A stretch of 64,000 bases of DNA. It comes from a virus. The first letter of the stretch is position 1, and each line of letters begins with the position of its first letter. Shown here one piece after another: positions 25,519 through 34,406 of the stretch. A program made the position numbers and the translations under genes. Location: positions 1 through 64,000 of the IMG/VR virus record IMGVR_UViG_3300009164_005114. The stretch is one strand, 5' to 3'. The notes below the pieces were generated by a model. It was given only the letters and a program-made list of their open reading frames with translations. It was not told where the DNA came from and made no database searches.

Positions 25519-28500
25519 TTATATATTTTCAAACGAAGCTCCTGTTGGAGTAATGAAGAATTCAATATCAATAAACTCCAAAGCTTTCGTAGGTTTTAGG
25601 TAGATTTTACCTGTTAAAGTGTTTCTATCTAAATCTTCAGGTGAAGAAGATACTGTTACACGGAAATCGTATAAACCTCTGTCTCTTCTAATTGAATCTA
25701 AGATAGGGTTAACACTATCCAAGAATTGTTGTCTAACAACTTGGTCGTTTTGTTCAAACAATAATCTTACCGCCACTGCTGAAATCAATTTACGAGCTTG
25801 TAGTAATAATCTTCTTACGTTTAATCTGTTAAGTGCTGTGTCAGCAACTTGTAGAGTTTTATTACCCCAAATTACAGTTCCAACATCAGAGAAAGTTGCG
25901 ATAGGGTTAATTCTACCTTGATACAATGTATCTCTATCAGTTTGTGTAAGTTTTTGTCTAGCTTTGATTGAGTTTACAAGACCTCTTGTGTAACCCGCTG
26001 ATGCAAACCAAGGGAATGAAATGTTATCTGTCAACGCTAAGTTTCTACAAACCTCACCTGTTGGTGGTAAATAAATTTGAGTATTGTTAACTGTATCTCT
26101 TGTTAAAATCCAAGGATAATAAGTTGCGGTATAGTTAGAGTCAATTCCTGTGTTATCTAAGTTATCAACCGCTTCTTGTGAGTAGATGATATCTTGTGGG
26201 TTGGTTGAATCTGGTGTATACATATTATAGTCAGGAGTTGTTGCGATATAAACCGAGTCAGCTCTTGAATATTGTACCATATCTATTGCTTCTTCTACTA
26301 AGTTTGAGTTATTAACATAATCAATACTTGAAGTTGCAAACACGTTAATGTTAGTTGCTTCAGGATTTGCAAATGTTAAGATACCAAGTAAGTAAGCGTA
26401 ATAGTCAGTGTTTGCGAAATCTTGAGTATTATTTTGAACCACAATTCTTTTGAATATACCGTCACCTGTTGCGGTTGGATATCTTGAAGAAGGGTATGCT
26501 CCTGATAAATAACCTGAAGAACCTAATTGGAATCTATCTTGGTTAGTTCTAAACTCTCTGTAAATATCCCATCCATCAAATCCACCTGCAAAACACACTG
26601 TGTATTTTCTTGAATAAATAAAGTAATAAGGATTTTCTTGAGTTTGCGGGTCAAATCTAAAGTCAGCAGTTCCACATTCAAATGCCGTTTGTCCACTTGT
26701 CATTGAAGTTCTTGCGATTGTTACAACTGTAGCACCTGAGTCCATATGGAAACCTCTACTCAAATAATTCCATTTAACTGATTCTGTAGCTAATTCCCAC
26801 CCAACAATTGGGTTTTGTTTACCTTTGTATGTTAGTAATGACTCATCAACACCATATTGTGTTGAGAATCCTAAATATGTTTTTCTAACAATATCTCCCC
26901 CTGATTCAACTGTTCCTCCTCCAACGGCAGAACCGAATGGTGGATTTGCAATAACCTCTCCAGGGTAATCATATTTAGTTTTAAATTTAGGGAATGGTGA
27001 TGGATATACATTAGCGTCTTCATATTCTCTTTGTGTGTAACCGTAGAAACCACAAGGTAATGAGTCTATTGGATATTCATTTGCCATTTCAACCATTATA
27101 TATTTTGAAATTAATGCGAACTCACCGTTAGACGAACCAATCTTTTTAGCAATAAAGTTATTTGTACCTGGGTCCATATTACAATTTGTAAATTTCTCAA
27201 TTACAATTGGATTAGAATCAGTGTCAAAGAAATTTCTAACTAATACATCAAAAGACATATTATTAAACGATAAATTAGCAATTGAAACTTTAACTTCGGT
27301 ATTTGCTGCATCACCATCAGAAATTGATATGAATTTAAACAAATCATATACTTTATTACCTCTTAATTCTGAAACTAAGAAAGGTGTTTCAGGTGATTGA
27401 TATTTTTCTAAATTCCATGCAATTGATGAACTTGATTGACTTCTTGCGTCTGGTAGTGCAATTAAATCACAATTTAATCCACGAACATAACCTTGACTAT
27501 AACCATAATTCAAACTTCCTTGATAAATTTCTTCAACATAAATTGGAACTTGGAATCTTGATTTACCAAAATTATCAACACCCAATACTTTAGTTATATA
27601 TTTTGCAGATGATGCTAATAATGAAGTCTCAAATGAGAATGTGTTATTATCTTTAGTTACACCTGAAAGTAAGAAAGATGCATATGGAGATTGAGTTATA
27701 CCCGAATATTGACCTGTACAAACAAGTTGTAAGTTATTAGGTACCCATGTATTGTTATTATTGTAATCAATACCTACTTCATAAACAGGACCATGGTCAA
27801 CACTATCAGCACTGTTTGCGTAAAGTGAGATACCTCTTGAACGAATAGTACCTACAACCATATTATTATATTCAGAGTAAGCAGTACCTGTAAATTGGTA
27901 AGTCATACCTGTAATAGTACCTGTAAATTCTGTAGATGTTGCACCAGTTGCTAAAGTACCTACAGTGTAGTAGAATGAATATCCTGTATAAGCATTTCCT
28001 GAAGAAATGTCAAAGTTTGCATAATACCATGGGTCGTTTGATGACGAAGTTAAATCATTCTGAGCTAAATTGTTTTCACACTTATATGGGTCTTTAATAA
28101 CATTATAAGTGTTTGTTAAACCGTAGTAATCGCTTTCAGGAATTGCACCGTACATAACAACAGTTGTTGCTGAAAGGTTAGGGCTATCCATAATACCGTC
28201 TAAAATAGAATTAAAGTCACTTTGTAATGTTGATGTAGAACCATCAGACAATCTATATTGTACATTTAAATTTGCTTGAACCTCAACAGGAAGTTGAGAA
28301 AGGTTTGTAAATGTAACAGTATTCCCTGTAGAATTACCTGTAAACGTTGCAGTAAAAGGTGCACTACTTGTGTTTATTGCAATTGTTGTAGGGTCAACAT
28401 TGGCAATTAACGAAAGACTCCAAGATGGACCCGCGTCATAACCTGATAGACCTAAAACTCTTGTAACAAACAATTGGTTAGATTGTTGTAGATATGACTT

Positions 28501-28752
28501 AGCGATGTAAGCAGCCTCATACTTTGGTATCTGAGTGTTATAAAACTTAACGGGTTCTGTTCCCCCGAAATAAGCTTGAAACTCATCATAGTTTGTTATG
28601 AATACTGGTTCGAATGCTGGTCCTTTTATAGTTTCTCCAACAAGACCTAAAGTTGTTACACCCACACTTTGGGCTACGAATGATAAGTCGGTTTCGGATG
28701 TGTATACGCCTGGTGATACGAATACTTTTTGATTTGCTTGTGCTGTTGCCAT
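25519..28752 (-). CDS. Contractile tail sheath protein, gp18-like, enlarged
   Basis: The N-terminal 110 residues carry the classic sheath start (FVSPGVYTSETDLS, GLVGETIKGPAFEPVFI, an Ala/Tyr-rich helix and LFVTRVLG). Residues about 880-1077 match the conserved C-terminal sheath domain (GYTRGLVNSIKARQKLTQ, LYDFRVTVSSSPEDLDRN). It polymerises around the tube and contracts on infection. At 1077 aa it exceeds T4 gp18 (659 aa), and the extra length is in the middle, as Gly/Ser/Thr/Tyr-rich beta domains that probably lie on the tail surface. A TATTTAT element lies 34 bases before the ATG. Confidence 0.95.
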   Translation of the reverse strand: MATAQANQKVFVSPGVYTSETDLSFVAQSVGVTTLGLVGETIKGPAFEPVFITNYDEFQAYFGGTEPVKFYNTQIPKYEAAYIAKSYLQQSNQLFVTRVLGLSGYDAGPSWSLSLIANVDPTTIAINTSSAPFTATFTGNSTGNTVTFTNLSQLPVEVQANLNVQYRLSDGSTSTLQSDFNSILDGIMDSPNLSATTVVMYGAIPESDYYGLTNTYNVIKDPYKCENNLAQNDLTSSSNDPWYYANFDISSGNAYTGYSFYYTVGTLATGATSTEFTGTITGMTYQFTGTAYSEYNNMVVGTIRSRGISLYANSADSVDHGPVYEVGIDYNNNNTWVPNNLQLVCTGQYSGITQSPYASFLLSGVTKDNNTFSFETSLLASSAKYITKVLGVDNFGKSRFQVPIYVEEIYQGSLNYGYSQGYVRGLNCDLIALPDARSQSSSSIAWNLEKYQSPETPFLVSELRGNKVYDLFKFISISDGDAANTEVKVSIANLSFNNMSFDVLVRNFFDTDSNPIVIEKFTNCNMDPGTNNFIAKKIGSSNGEFALISKYIMVEMANEYPIDSLPCGFYGYTQREYEDANVYPSPFPKFKTKYDYPGEVIANPPFGSAVGGGTVESGGDIVRKTYLGFSTQYGVDESLLTYKGKQNPIVGWELATESVKWNYLSRGFHMDSGATVVTIARTSMTSGQTAFECGTADFRFDPQTQENPYYFIYSRKYTVCFAGGFDGWDIYREFRTNQDRFQLGSSGYLSGAYPSSRYPTATGDGIFKRIVVQNNTQDFANTDYYAYLLGILTFANPEATNINVFATSSIDYVNNSNLVEEAIDMVQYSRADSVYIATTPDYNMYTPDSTNPQDIIYSQEAVDNLDNTGIDSNYTATYYPWILTRDTVNNTQIYLPPTGEVCRNLALTDNISFPWFASAGYTRGLVNSIKARQKLTQTDRDTLYQGRINPIATFSDVGTVIWGNKTLQVADTALNRLNVRRLLLQARKLISAVAVRLLFEQNDQVVRQQFLDSVNPILDSIRRDRGLYDFRVTVSSSPEDLDRNTLTGKIYLKPTKALEFIDIEFFITPTGASFENI

Positions 28753-28786
28753 TATTAAATTATTCTGTTACAGATTTATTTTATAG

Positions 28787-28793
28787 ATAAATA
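28787..28793 (-). promoter_or_regulatory. Late-promoter-like TATTTAT element
   Basis: TATTTAT on the minus strand, 34 bases before the sheath ATG at 28752. Confidence 0.45.
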
Positions 28794-28830
28794 TTCAACA
28801 TAAGTTGAAAAAACTTTACTTTTCAATAAC

Positions 28831-28837
28831 TATTTAT
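28831..28837 (+). promoter_or_regulatory. TATTTAT element of the small plus-strand gene
   Basis: TATTTAT on the plus strand, 35 bases before the ATG at 28873, back-to-back with the sheath element. Confidence 0.3.
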
Positions 28838-28872
28838 AAACGGTATGAATTAATTCTGCCTTTTTTCTGCCT

Positions 28873-29034
28873 ATGAAAACTAATAAGGAAATCAAGAATA
28901 TTAAAATATCACCTGAATCACACGAGATATTGAAAAAATACTGTGATAAGAGGGGAATAAAGATTTATAAATTTTTAGAAAATTTAATTATTGAGAAGTG
29001 CAAAGAGAAGAAAGATATATACGGTGAAGATTAA
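28873..29034 (+). CDS. Small ribbon-helix-helix-like protein (53 aa)
   Basis: A 53-codon frame on the plus strand within an otherwise minus-strand tail region. The sequence has a ribbon-helix-helix look: a basic strand (EIKNIKISPES), helix A (HEILKKYCDKRG) with the usual Gly turn, then helix B (IKIYKFLENLIIEKC) and a charged tail. Such proteins are dimeric DNA-binding repressors. The gene fills the space between the sheath leader and the convergent 347-aa gene, overlapping the latter's stop by 4 bases. It could regulate the neighbouring late promoters. Fold assigned by pattern only. Confidence 0.6.
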   Translation: MKTNKEIKNIKISPESHEILKKYCDKRGIKIYKFLENLIIEKCKEKKDIYGED

Positions 29035-30074
29035 ACGAGCTTGTTATTGTACAATATTGTTGAATCCTGTGTATCGTCTATTTTTGTAACTTCAACTCTA
29101 AGTCTATCGTTTGTTGTTATTTCAATATTTTGAAGGTCACTACCATAGTAATCACCGTTAATGTATATGTCAAAAGTATCTACATTACCAGTTGAAACTA
29201 AATTCATATTGGCAGTGAAATCAATAAAATCATTTAACATAGTATTACCCGAAACAAATAAAAAATTCATCTCAAATTCATCAGGGTTTTCAGGATATTT
29301 TTTTCTTTTTTGTTTTTTTGTTGAGGTGTCGATTTCCATAAGTTGTGTTACTCTTGCAATTGCAGGTTTAACTTCAAACTCTTCTTCGTCAATAAGATAT
29401 CCCAACATTGTGAAATCATAATTTTGAATATAATATTTTCTTGACTCAATTGTCATTTGAGATTCATCTGAAACATTATCCAAAATAATTGGAACATATT
29501 GTCCTTTAATAAATGTGTAGGCTTGTCTTGACGCGAATGTTTGCATAACCACTTTATTAAGTTGGTTAAGTTCTCTCATTCTATTACAAATAATTTTAAC
29601 ACTATATTTGATATCAACAGGGACAGGTTGTGGAATTGTATAAATGTCCATACCTTGTTCATTACCATTCCATGTTGGTACCGAAGCGTAATAAAATTGC
29701 TTTCTGTTTGGAATGTTATAAATTAAAGCAGGGTTTGAACCGTATTTTACTTCAGGATTTCTAACCACTGTAATAAATGGTGGGGATGGATTATTATCCA
29801 TATCCGTGAATAATGCGGTTTCAGTATATTGAGTCCAATTTTGAGTTGTAATGATAATATCCAACATAGGAACAATTTTTCCCGATGTTGTTACTTGTAA
29901 TTCATCTTTAACAAAATTCAACATACCTTTATCTAAATCGGCATGTAATACTGACTTAGGTAAATAAGTTCCATCTTCTTTAATATACTCTAAAAGTTGT
30001 TCTCTTCTTTCAGATAAAACTTTTTTTGGTACTAAAGGTAATGTTGGTTTAACTATGTTTCTTGGTAACGGCAT
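29031..30074 (-). CDS. Probable tail terminator/sheath stabiliser (gp15-like position)
   Basis: A 347-aa virion-type protein immediately upstream of the sheath gene, the place of gp15 (tail sheath stabiliser) in T4-like order. The central segment VKIICNRMRELNQLNKVVMQ, followed by TFASRQAYTFIKGQYVPIIL, recalls tail-terminator proteins that cap tube and sheath. The C-terminal about 80 residues form a beta-rich domain (TFDIYINGDYYGSDLQNIEI). No catalytic motifs are present. It starts 4 bases after the 136-aa gene, so the three small genes form one transcript. Assignment is mostly by synteny. Confidence 0.65.
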   Translation of the reverse strand: MPLPRNIVKPTLPLVPKKVLSERREQLLEYIKEDGTYLPKSVLHADLDKGMLNFVKDELQVTTSGKIVPMLDIIITTQNWTQYTETALFTDMDNNPSPPFITVVRNPEVKYGSNPALIYNIPNRKQFYYASVPTWNGNEQGMDIYTIPQPVPVDIKYSVKIICNRMRELNQLNKVVMQTFASRQAYTFIKGQYVPIILDNVSDESQMTIESRKYYIQNYDFTMLGYLIDEEEFEVKPAIARVTQLMEIDTSTKKQKRKKYPENPDEFEMNFLFVSGNTMLNDFIDFTANMNLVSTGNVDTFDIYINGDYYGSDLQNIEITTNDRLRVEVTKIDDTQDSTILYNNKLV

Positions 30075-30078
30075 TTTA

Positions 30079-30489
30079 TTATTTTACAACAAATATTTTA
30101 TTTTGCGAATTTATCATATCAACTTCATTTGCATGATAAACAGGTTCTTCACTGTCTTTATAAACAAACGAATCAAATTTATATGGATTATATGTAACAA
30201 CTTTATCAGAAGTTGAGGTTGGTAAATCGTCACATGGATATTCACAATAATCTAATAATTTTCCAATTACAAATGCGTGAACATTCTTTGATTTTTCAGA
30301 ACGAACTTTTTCTTTACCACCTTTTCTAACTCTAAACTCAACATCTCCTAATTTAACATAGTCAGCATGCATAATTACTTTACTATCATAGGTGACCGAA
30401 AAAGTATGTTTGTGTAAATTATAATACACCATAACTTTCTTACCCAAAAATAAATTATCAAACTGAGATTCAGTTATTACTACTTTCAT
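30079..30489 (-). CDS. Phage protein of unknown function (VYYNLHK type)
   Basis: A 136-aa protein containing VMVYYNLHKHTFSV, then DYVKLGDVEFRV and KSKNVHAFVIGKLLDY. I recognise this pattern from many unrelated tailed phages but know of no function. The N-terminus MKVVITESQFDNL is a leader seen on other small proteins of large phages. It overlaps the preceding gene by one base and is 4 bases before the gp15-like gene, so it belongs to the neck/terminator transcript. C-terminal residues about 90-136 are acidic. Confidence 0.7.
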   Translation of the reverse strand: MKVVITESQFDNLFLGKKVMVYYNLHKHTFSVTYDSKVIMHADYVKLGDVEFRVRKGGKEKVRSEKSKNVHAFVIGKLLDYCEYPCDDLPTSTSDKVVTYNPYKFDSFVYKDSEEPVYHANEVDMINSQNKIFVVK

Positions 30490-31001
30490 TATAATCCTCT
30501 AAATTCGTTTTCGCTTACATATGTTGCGGTTATTGTTCTATAGAACGGTTTGTATCCACCATAAGTATGTTTATTGTCTGACTTAACAAGTCCATCATCA
30601 ATAACCGTATAATATCTAATTCGGTCTTCAGTTTCATAATATCCAAAGTAATCACCCATAAGGATATTAACTTGCATATCATCAAGAGTTTTTTGGTAAA
30701 TTGAAAATTTCATATTACCTGGCTCATCTTGTTTAACTTTAGAATTACCAAGTAATTTGTTAGTTGGAGCCATGATTTGAACATAACCGTTCAATTCTAT
30801 AGGTGCCATGAATTGTATTCCATCTTCTAAAACTTCACCATACACATCATCAGTTTTTGTGCGATATCTATCAACACGGTATAACACAACCGTGAAATTC
30901 ATATCACCCACTAACCACTCTTCACCCATACCAATATCTAATACAAAATCCTCCTCACCGAAGAATTTGCCTAACCTTGTAATTGGAACTAATTTTTGCA
31001 T
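30489..31001 (-). CDS. Probable neck/head-completion structural protein
   Basis: A 170-aa, beta-rich, acidic protein (GEEWLVGDMNFTVVLYRVDR, YFGYYETEDRIRYYTVIDD) with no enzyme motif. It is the first gene of the neck-sheath transcript, corresponding by order to gp14 of T4-like phages, though no sequence identity to gp14 can be claimed. The TATTTAT element ends only 6 bases before the ATG. The C-terminus FRGL is short and ordered. Confidence 0.55.
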   Translation of the reverse strand: MQKLVPITRLGKFFGEEDFVLDIGMGEEWLVGDMNFTVVLYRVDRYRTKTDDVYGEVLEDGIQFMAPIELNGYVQIMAPTNKLLGNSKVKQDEPGNMKFSIYQKTLDDMQVNILMGDYFGYYETEDRIRYYTVIDDGLVKSDNKHTYGGYKPFYRTITATYVSENEFRGL

Positions 31002-31007
31002 ATATTG

Positions 31008-31014
31008 ATAAATA
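31008..31014 (-). promoter_or_regulatory. Late-promoter-like TATTTAT element
   Basis: AAAGTATTTATCAATAT directly precedes the ATG at 31001, with 6 bases between the element and the ATG. Confidence 0.5.
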
Positions 31015-31056
31015 CTTTATTTTTACTTATATTTAAGACAAACTTTTATTAAAAGA

Positions 31057-32808
31057 ATGGAAATAAGTTTGGAGTCAAAGGCATTGACGATTCTTGAAAC
31101 ATATGAAGGTGGTAATAATTACATGTTAGAGTTAAAACGTAAGTCACAACTTAACAAAAAATTTTACCCAACAAGAAGTCAATCAGAGTATATTATTAAC
31201 TTCCACGACAAGCAACCAAAGGTTGCCAAGAAGTGGGTGATTCTTGACGCCTACTTTGCACAAAAATTAGCTGACGATAAATTATATACCGAAATACCTC
31301 AAAAAGTTTGGGTTGAAAAATTATTAGCAGATAAAGAAAAGGCTTACCACATTTGGGGTAAAGTTTTTGAAAAAGAAGAATTACATGATTTTTGGTTACC
31401 AAAGGCAGCAATCATTAAAGATAATTCAGTTAAAGATGTTGTGATTGATTATTCCAAATATTCTCACCGTCCTCCATTAGAACATCAAAAAGAAGCAATT
31501 CAAAAATTAGTTGAAAATAAAAAGTTTATCTTGGCTGATGACATGGGTCTTGGTAAAACAACCTCAACAATCATTGCAGCATTAGAATCAGGTTCTAAAA
31601 AAGTTTTAATCATTTGTCCCGCTACTTTAAAAATTAACTGGAAACGTGAGATTGAAAATTATTCAGACAAATCAATCTACATTGCGGAAAGTAAAAACTT
31701 TAGTACTGAGGCGGATTTTGTAATTATAAACTACGACATAATAAAAAATTTCCATGACCCTAAAAAGAAAGATGAATCTCAAGTTCTTGCTGCCAATTTT
31801 GATTTGGTTATTATTGACGAAGCACACTATATCAAAAATGCTACGGCGCAAAGGACGAAACTAATTAACGATATCGTTAAAAAAACTGACAGATTGTGGT
31901 TATTGACAGGTACCCCAATGACATCACGACCAATTGATTATTTCAACTTATTAAGTTTGATTGATTCCCCTGTTGCAAAGAATTGGATGGCATATGCTAT
32001 CAGATATTGTCAAGGATATCAATTTAATGTTGGCGGAAGAAAAGTTTGGAATGTGACGGGTGCATCAAATTTAGAGGAATTAAGAGACCGAACTGTAGGA
32101 TTAACATTAAGAAGATTAAAAGAAAATGTTCTTGACCTACCCGATAAAATTATTACCCCTGTATATCTTAGATTAAAATCTAAAGAATATGAAAATGTTA
32201 TGGGGGAATATTATGATTGGTATGATAAAAATCCTGAAGAGTCAAAATCACTAACAGTTCAATTTTCAAAACTAACAAAGGTTAGACAAATTATTGCTGA
32301 CGAGAAAATTGCTCAGACAATTGAACTTGCCGAAAACATTTTAGAACAAGACAAGAAAGTTATCATATTCTGTAATTTCACAGATTCTTTAAATAAAATT
32401 ACAGAACATTTTGGAAAACTTGCAGTTAAACTTGATGGTTCAATGTCAAAACCTGAAAGACAATACTCTGTTGACCAATTCCAAGACAACCCAAAGGTTA
32501 AAGTTTTTGTTGGTAACATTAAAGCCGCAGGTGTTGGTATTACTTTAACATCAGCAGAAGCGGTAATCATGAATGACCTTTCATTCTTACCATCAGACCA
32601 CGCACAAGCTGAAGACCGAGCATATCGCTACGGTCAAAATAACAATGTATTAGTATACTATCCAATTTTTGAAAATACGATTGAAGGTATCATTTATGAT
32701 ATATTGAACAACAAGAAACAAGTCATCGCAACAGTTATGGGTGACAACCAAAATCCTGCTGATGCAGCAGAAGAAATTCTACAAAGAATTAATCAGTTGA
32801 GATATTAA
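31057..32808 (+). CDS. SNF2-family DNA helicase/annealing ATPase
   Basis: A 583-aa superfamily 2 ATPase of the SNF2/SMARCAL1 type. Motif I is DDMGLGKTTS (161-170), Ia is LIICPATLKINWKREI, II is DEAH (254-257), III is LLTGTPMTS (282-290), the second core has VKVFVGNIKAAGVGITLTSA, and VI is AEDRAYRYGQ near residue 532. It likely remodels or anneals forked DNA, the role that UvsW plays in T4. An N-terminal domain of about 130 residues precedes the core. It is on the plus strand, divergent from the neck-sheath transcript, with a 55-base shared gap. Confidence 0.92.
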   Translation: MEISLESKALTILETYEGGNNYMLELKRKSQLNKKFYPTRSQSEYIINFHDKQPKVAKKWVILDAYFAQKLADDKLYTEIPQKVWVEKLLADKEKAYHIWGKVFEKEELHDFWLPKAAIIKDNSVKDVVIDYSKYSHRPPLEHQKEAIQKLVENKKFILADDMGLGKTTSTIIAALESGSKKVLIICPATLKINWKREIENYSDKSIYIAESKNFSTEADFVIINYDIIKNFHDPKKKDESQVLAANFDLVIIDEAHYIKNATAQRTKLINDIVKKTDRLWLLTGTPMTSRPIDYFNLLSLIDSPVAKNWMAYAIRYCQGYQFNVGGRKVWNVTGASNLEELRDRTVGLTLRRLKENVLDLPDKIITPVYLRLKSKEYENVMGEYYDWYDKNPEESKSLTVQFSKLTKVRQIIADEKIAQTIELAENILEQDKKVIIFCNFTDSLNKITEHFGKLAVKLDGSMSKPERQYSVDQFQDNPKVKVFVGNIKAAGVGITLTSAEAVIMNDLSFLPSDHAQAEDRAYRYGQNNNVLVYYPIFENTIEGIIYDILNNKKQVIATVMGDNQNPADAAEEILQRINQLRY

Positions 32809-32820
32809 GCAACTACGGAT

Positions 32821-32827
32821 TATTTAT
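32821..32827 (+). promoter_or_regulatory. Late-promoter-like TATTTAT element
   Basis: TATTTAT on the plus strand, 22 bases before the ATG at 32850. Confidence 0.38.
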
Positions 32828-32849
32828 ATACAACGGATAATCCAAAACT

Positions 32850-34379
32850 ATGAAAAAAACAGAAGAGAAAATCCAACAACTAGAACTACAGATACTTGAA
32901 ACCCACGTTAACAAAGAAAAAGAGTTGTTGATTACAGAAATGAAAAAAATAGGAATAGAGAAATTACCTTATTCTTATACAGCCCTCAAACAGTTTATTG
33001 ACCCAGAAACAATGAACTTTCATTATAATAAACATTATAAAGGGTACGTGGATAAACTAAACGACGCATTATCAAAGAAAAAATACGGAGATTTAGATTT
33101 AGAAAAAATAATCAAAACAATTAGTCGTTTTGATAAAAACATAAGAAATAATGCAGGTGGTGCTTTTAACCACGCATTATTTTGGAACATGTTAACTCCT
33201 GAACCCAAAAAACTTGATGGTGAACTTTACAAAAAAATCACCAAACAATGGGGGACATTCACCGCATTCAAAAAAGAATTTGAAAAACAAGCCAAAGAAA
33301 GATTTGGTTCTGGATGGGTATGGTTAGTTCTAACCTCAAAAAATACTTTAAAAATTATGTCAACTCCAAACCAAGACAATCCATTAATGAATGTGATTGA
33401 AGGGGGTGGATTTCCACTATTAGGACTAGATTTATGGGAACATGCTTATTATCTAAAATATAGAAACAAAAGAGATGAATATATCACAAACTTTTGGAAA
33501 GTAGTTAATTGGGATTTTGTAACAAAAATGTACGAAATGAAAATTGAAACAAAATTAACTGAATCAACAAAATTAAAACAATTGTTAAGTGAGGGTAAAT
33601 CTGAAATGTGTTCTCAATCAGAGAATGAATTCTATAGAATGTTATTCAATGCAAATTCCGATATAAAATGGACTTTCATGAATGGTATTAATAAAATCAT
33701 GAAAGAAGTATTCAATGAAAACTATATTGAAAAACCAGACAACGACCAATTACCTGGTGTTTATAATCTTGAGGGTCCTGGCAGGTCTGTTATTAATAAA
33801 TTAAACACAAACTACACATCTTTTTGTATCTTATTAAAAGATTTAAATAATGTTATTGCAACAATTCCTAATAAAGAACCCATTCAATTTATGGATAAAA
33901 CTCCATCACAACAAAAGAAAGAGGTTGAAAGATTTGTTAATGCATTAAACCATTTTAAGTTTAGAATCTTTGATAAAGAAAGTTCAACTTTTCAAAATTT
34001 ATTAAGAATTTTAACTGAAAAAGATAAAGCAGGAAGTAAAAGAGAAGAAATCACGGCATCAATACTTAAGAGGTTTTTTGGTAAAACCGCTAAGGTTGAG
34101 GTGGTTGGAGAACTTGGTAATAAAAAAGACGCAATACAAGGTGTGGATTTAGAAGTTTTTAAAGATGGACAATTATATACCGCTCAGATTAAACCGTTTA
34201 GAAATATGATTGAAACTGAGGATGGTATTGTTTTAGAAGGTACCGCAAGTGTTAAGTTATACAAAACAGATTGGATGGTTTTCCAAAAAGGAAAAAATGT
34301 TTTAGTGTTCAATCAAAAACCAAAAATTGTAGGTGGTAATTTTGTTTTTCCAAAAGATTCACTGCTCTACAGTATTTAA
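32850..34379 (+). CDS. Mn-type superoxide dismutase fused to a PD-(D/E)XK-like domain
   Basis: Residues about 38-230 are an Fe/Mn superoxide dismutase. The four metal ligands are present: H58 (NFHYNKH), H108 (GGAFNHALFW), D194 and H198 (DLWEHAYY). The GG before the second ligand and Q175 in NQDNPL are the Mn-type signature. The domain would convert superoxide to H2O2 and O2. Residues about 240-509 are a separate domain ending in GVDLEV (D433), then AQIK (Q446, K448) and a preceding helix with E399/E400. This is the D...QxK arrangement of Mrr-like nuclease folds. A short helical leader (1-35) precedes the dismutase. It lies between the SNF2 helicase and a neck gene. Nuclease activity is inference. 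Confidence 0.88.
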   Translation: MKKTEEKIQQLELQILETHVNKEKELLITEMKKIGIEKLPYSYTALKQFIDPETMNFHYNKHYKGYVDKLNDALSKKKYGDLDLEKIIKTISRFDKNIRNNAGGAFNHALFWNMLTPEPKKLDGELYKKITKQWGTFTAFKKEFEKQAKERFGSGWVWLVLTSKNTLKIMSTPNQDNPLMNVIEGGGFPLLGLDLWEHAYYLKYRNKRDEYITNFWKVVNWDFVTKMYEMKIETKLTESTKLKQLLSEGKSEMCSQSENEFYRMLFNANSDIKWTFMNGINKIMKEVFNENYIEKPDNDQLPGVYNLEGPGRSVINKLNTNYTSFCILLKDLNNVIATIPNKEPIQFMDKTPSQQKKEVERFVNALNHFKFRIFDKESSTFQNLLRILTEKDKAGSKREEITASILKRFFGKTAKVEVVGELGNKKDAIQGVDLEVFKDGQLYTAQIKPFRNMIETEDGIVLEGTASVKLYKTDWMVFQKGKNVLVFNQKPKIVGGNFVFPKDSLLYSI

Positions 34380-34394
34380 TAATAAACTAATTGA

Positions 34395-34401
34395 TATTTA
34401 T
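34395..34401 (+). promoter_or_regulatory. Late-promoter-like TATTTAT element
   Basis: TGATATTTATTAGAT directly precedes the ATG at 34407, with 5 bases between the element and the ATG. Confidence 0.48.
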
Positions 34402-34406
34402 TAGAT

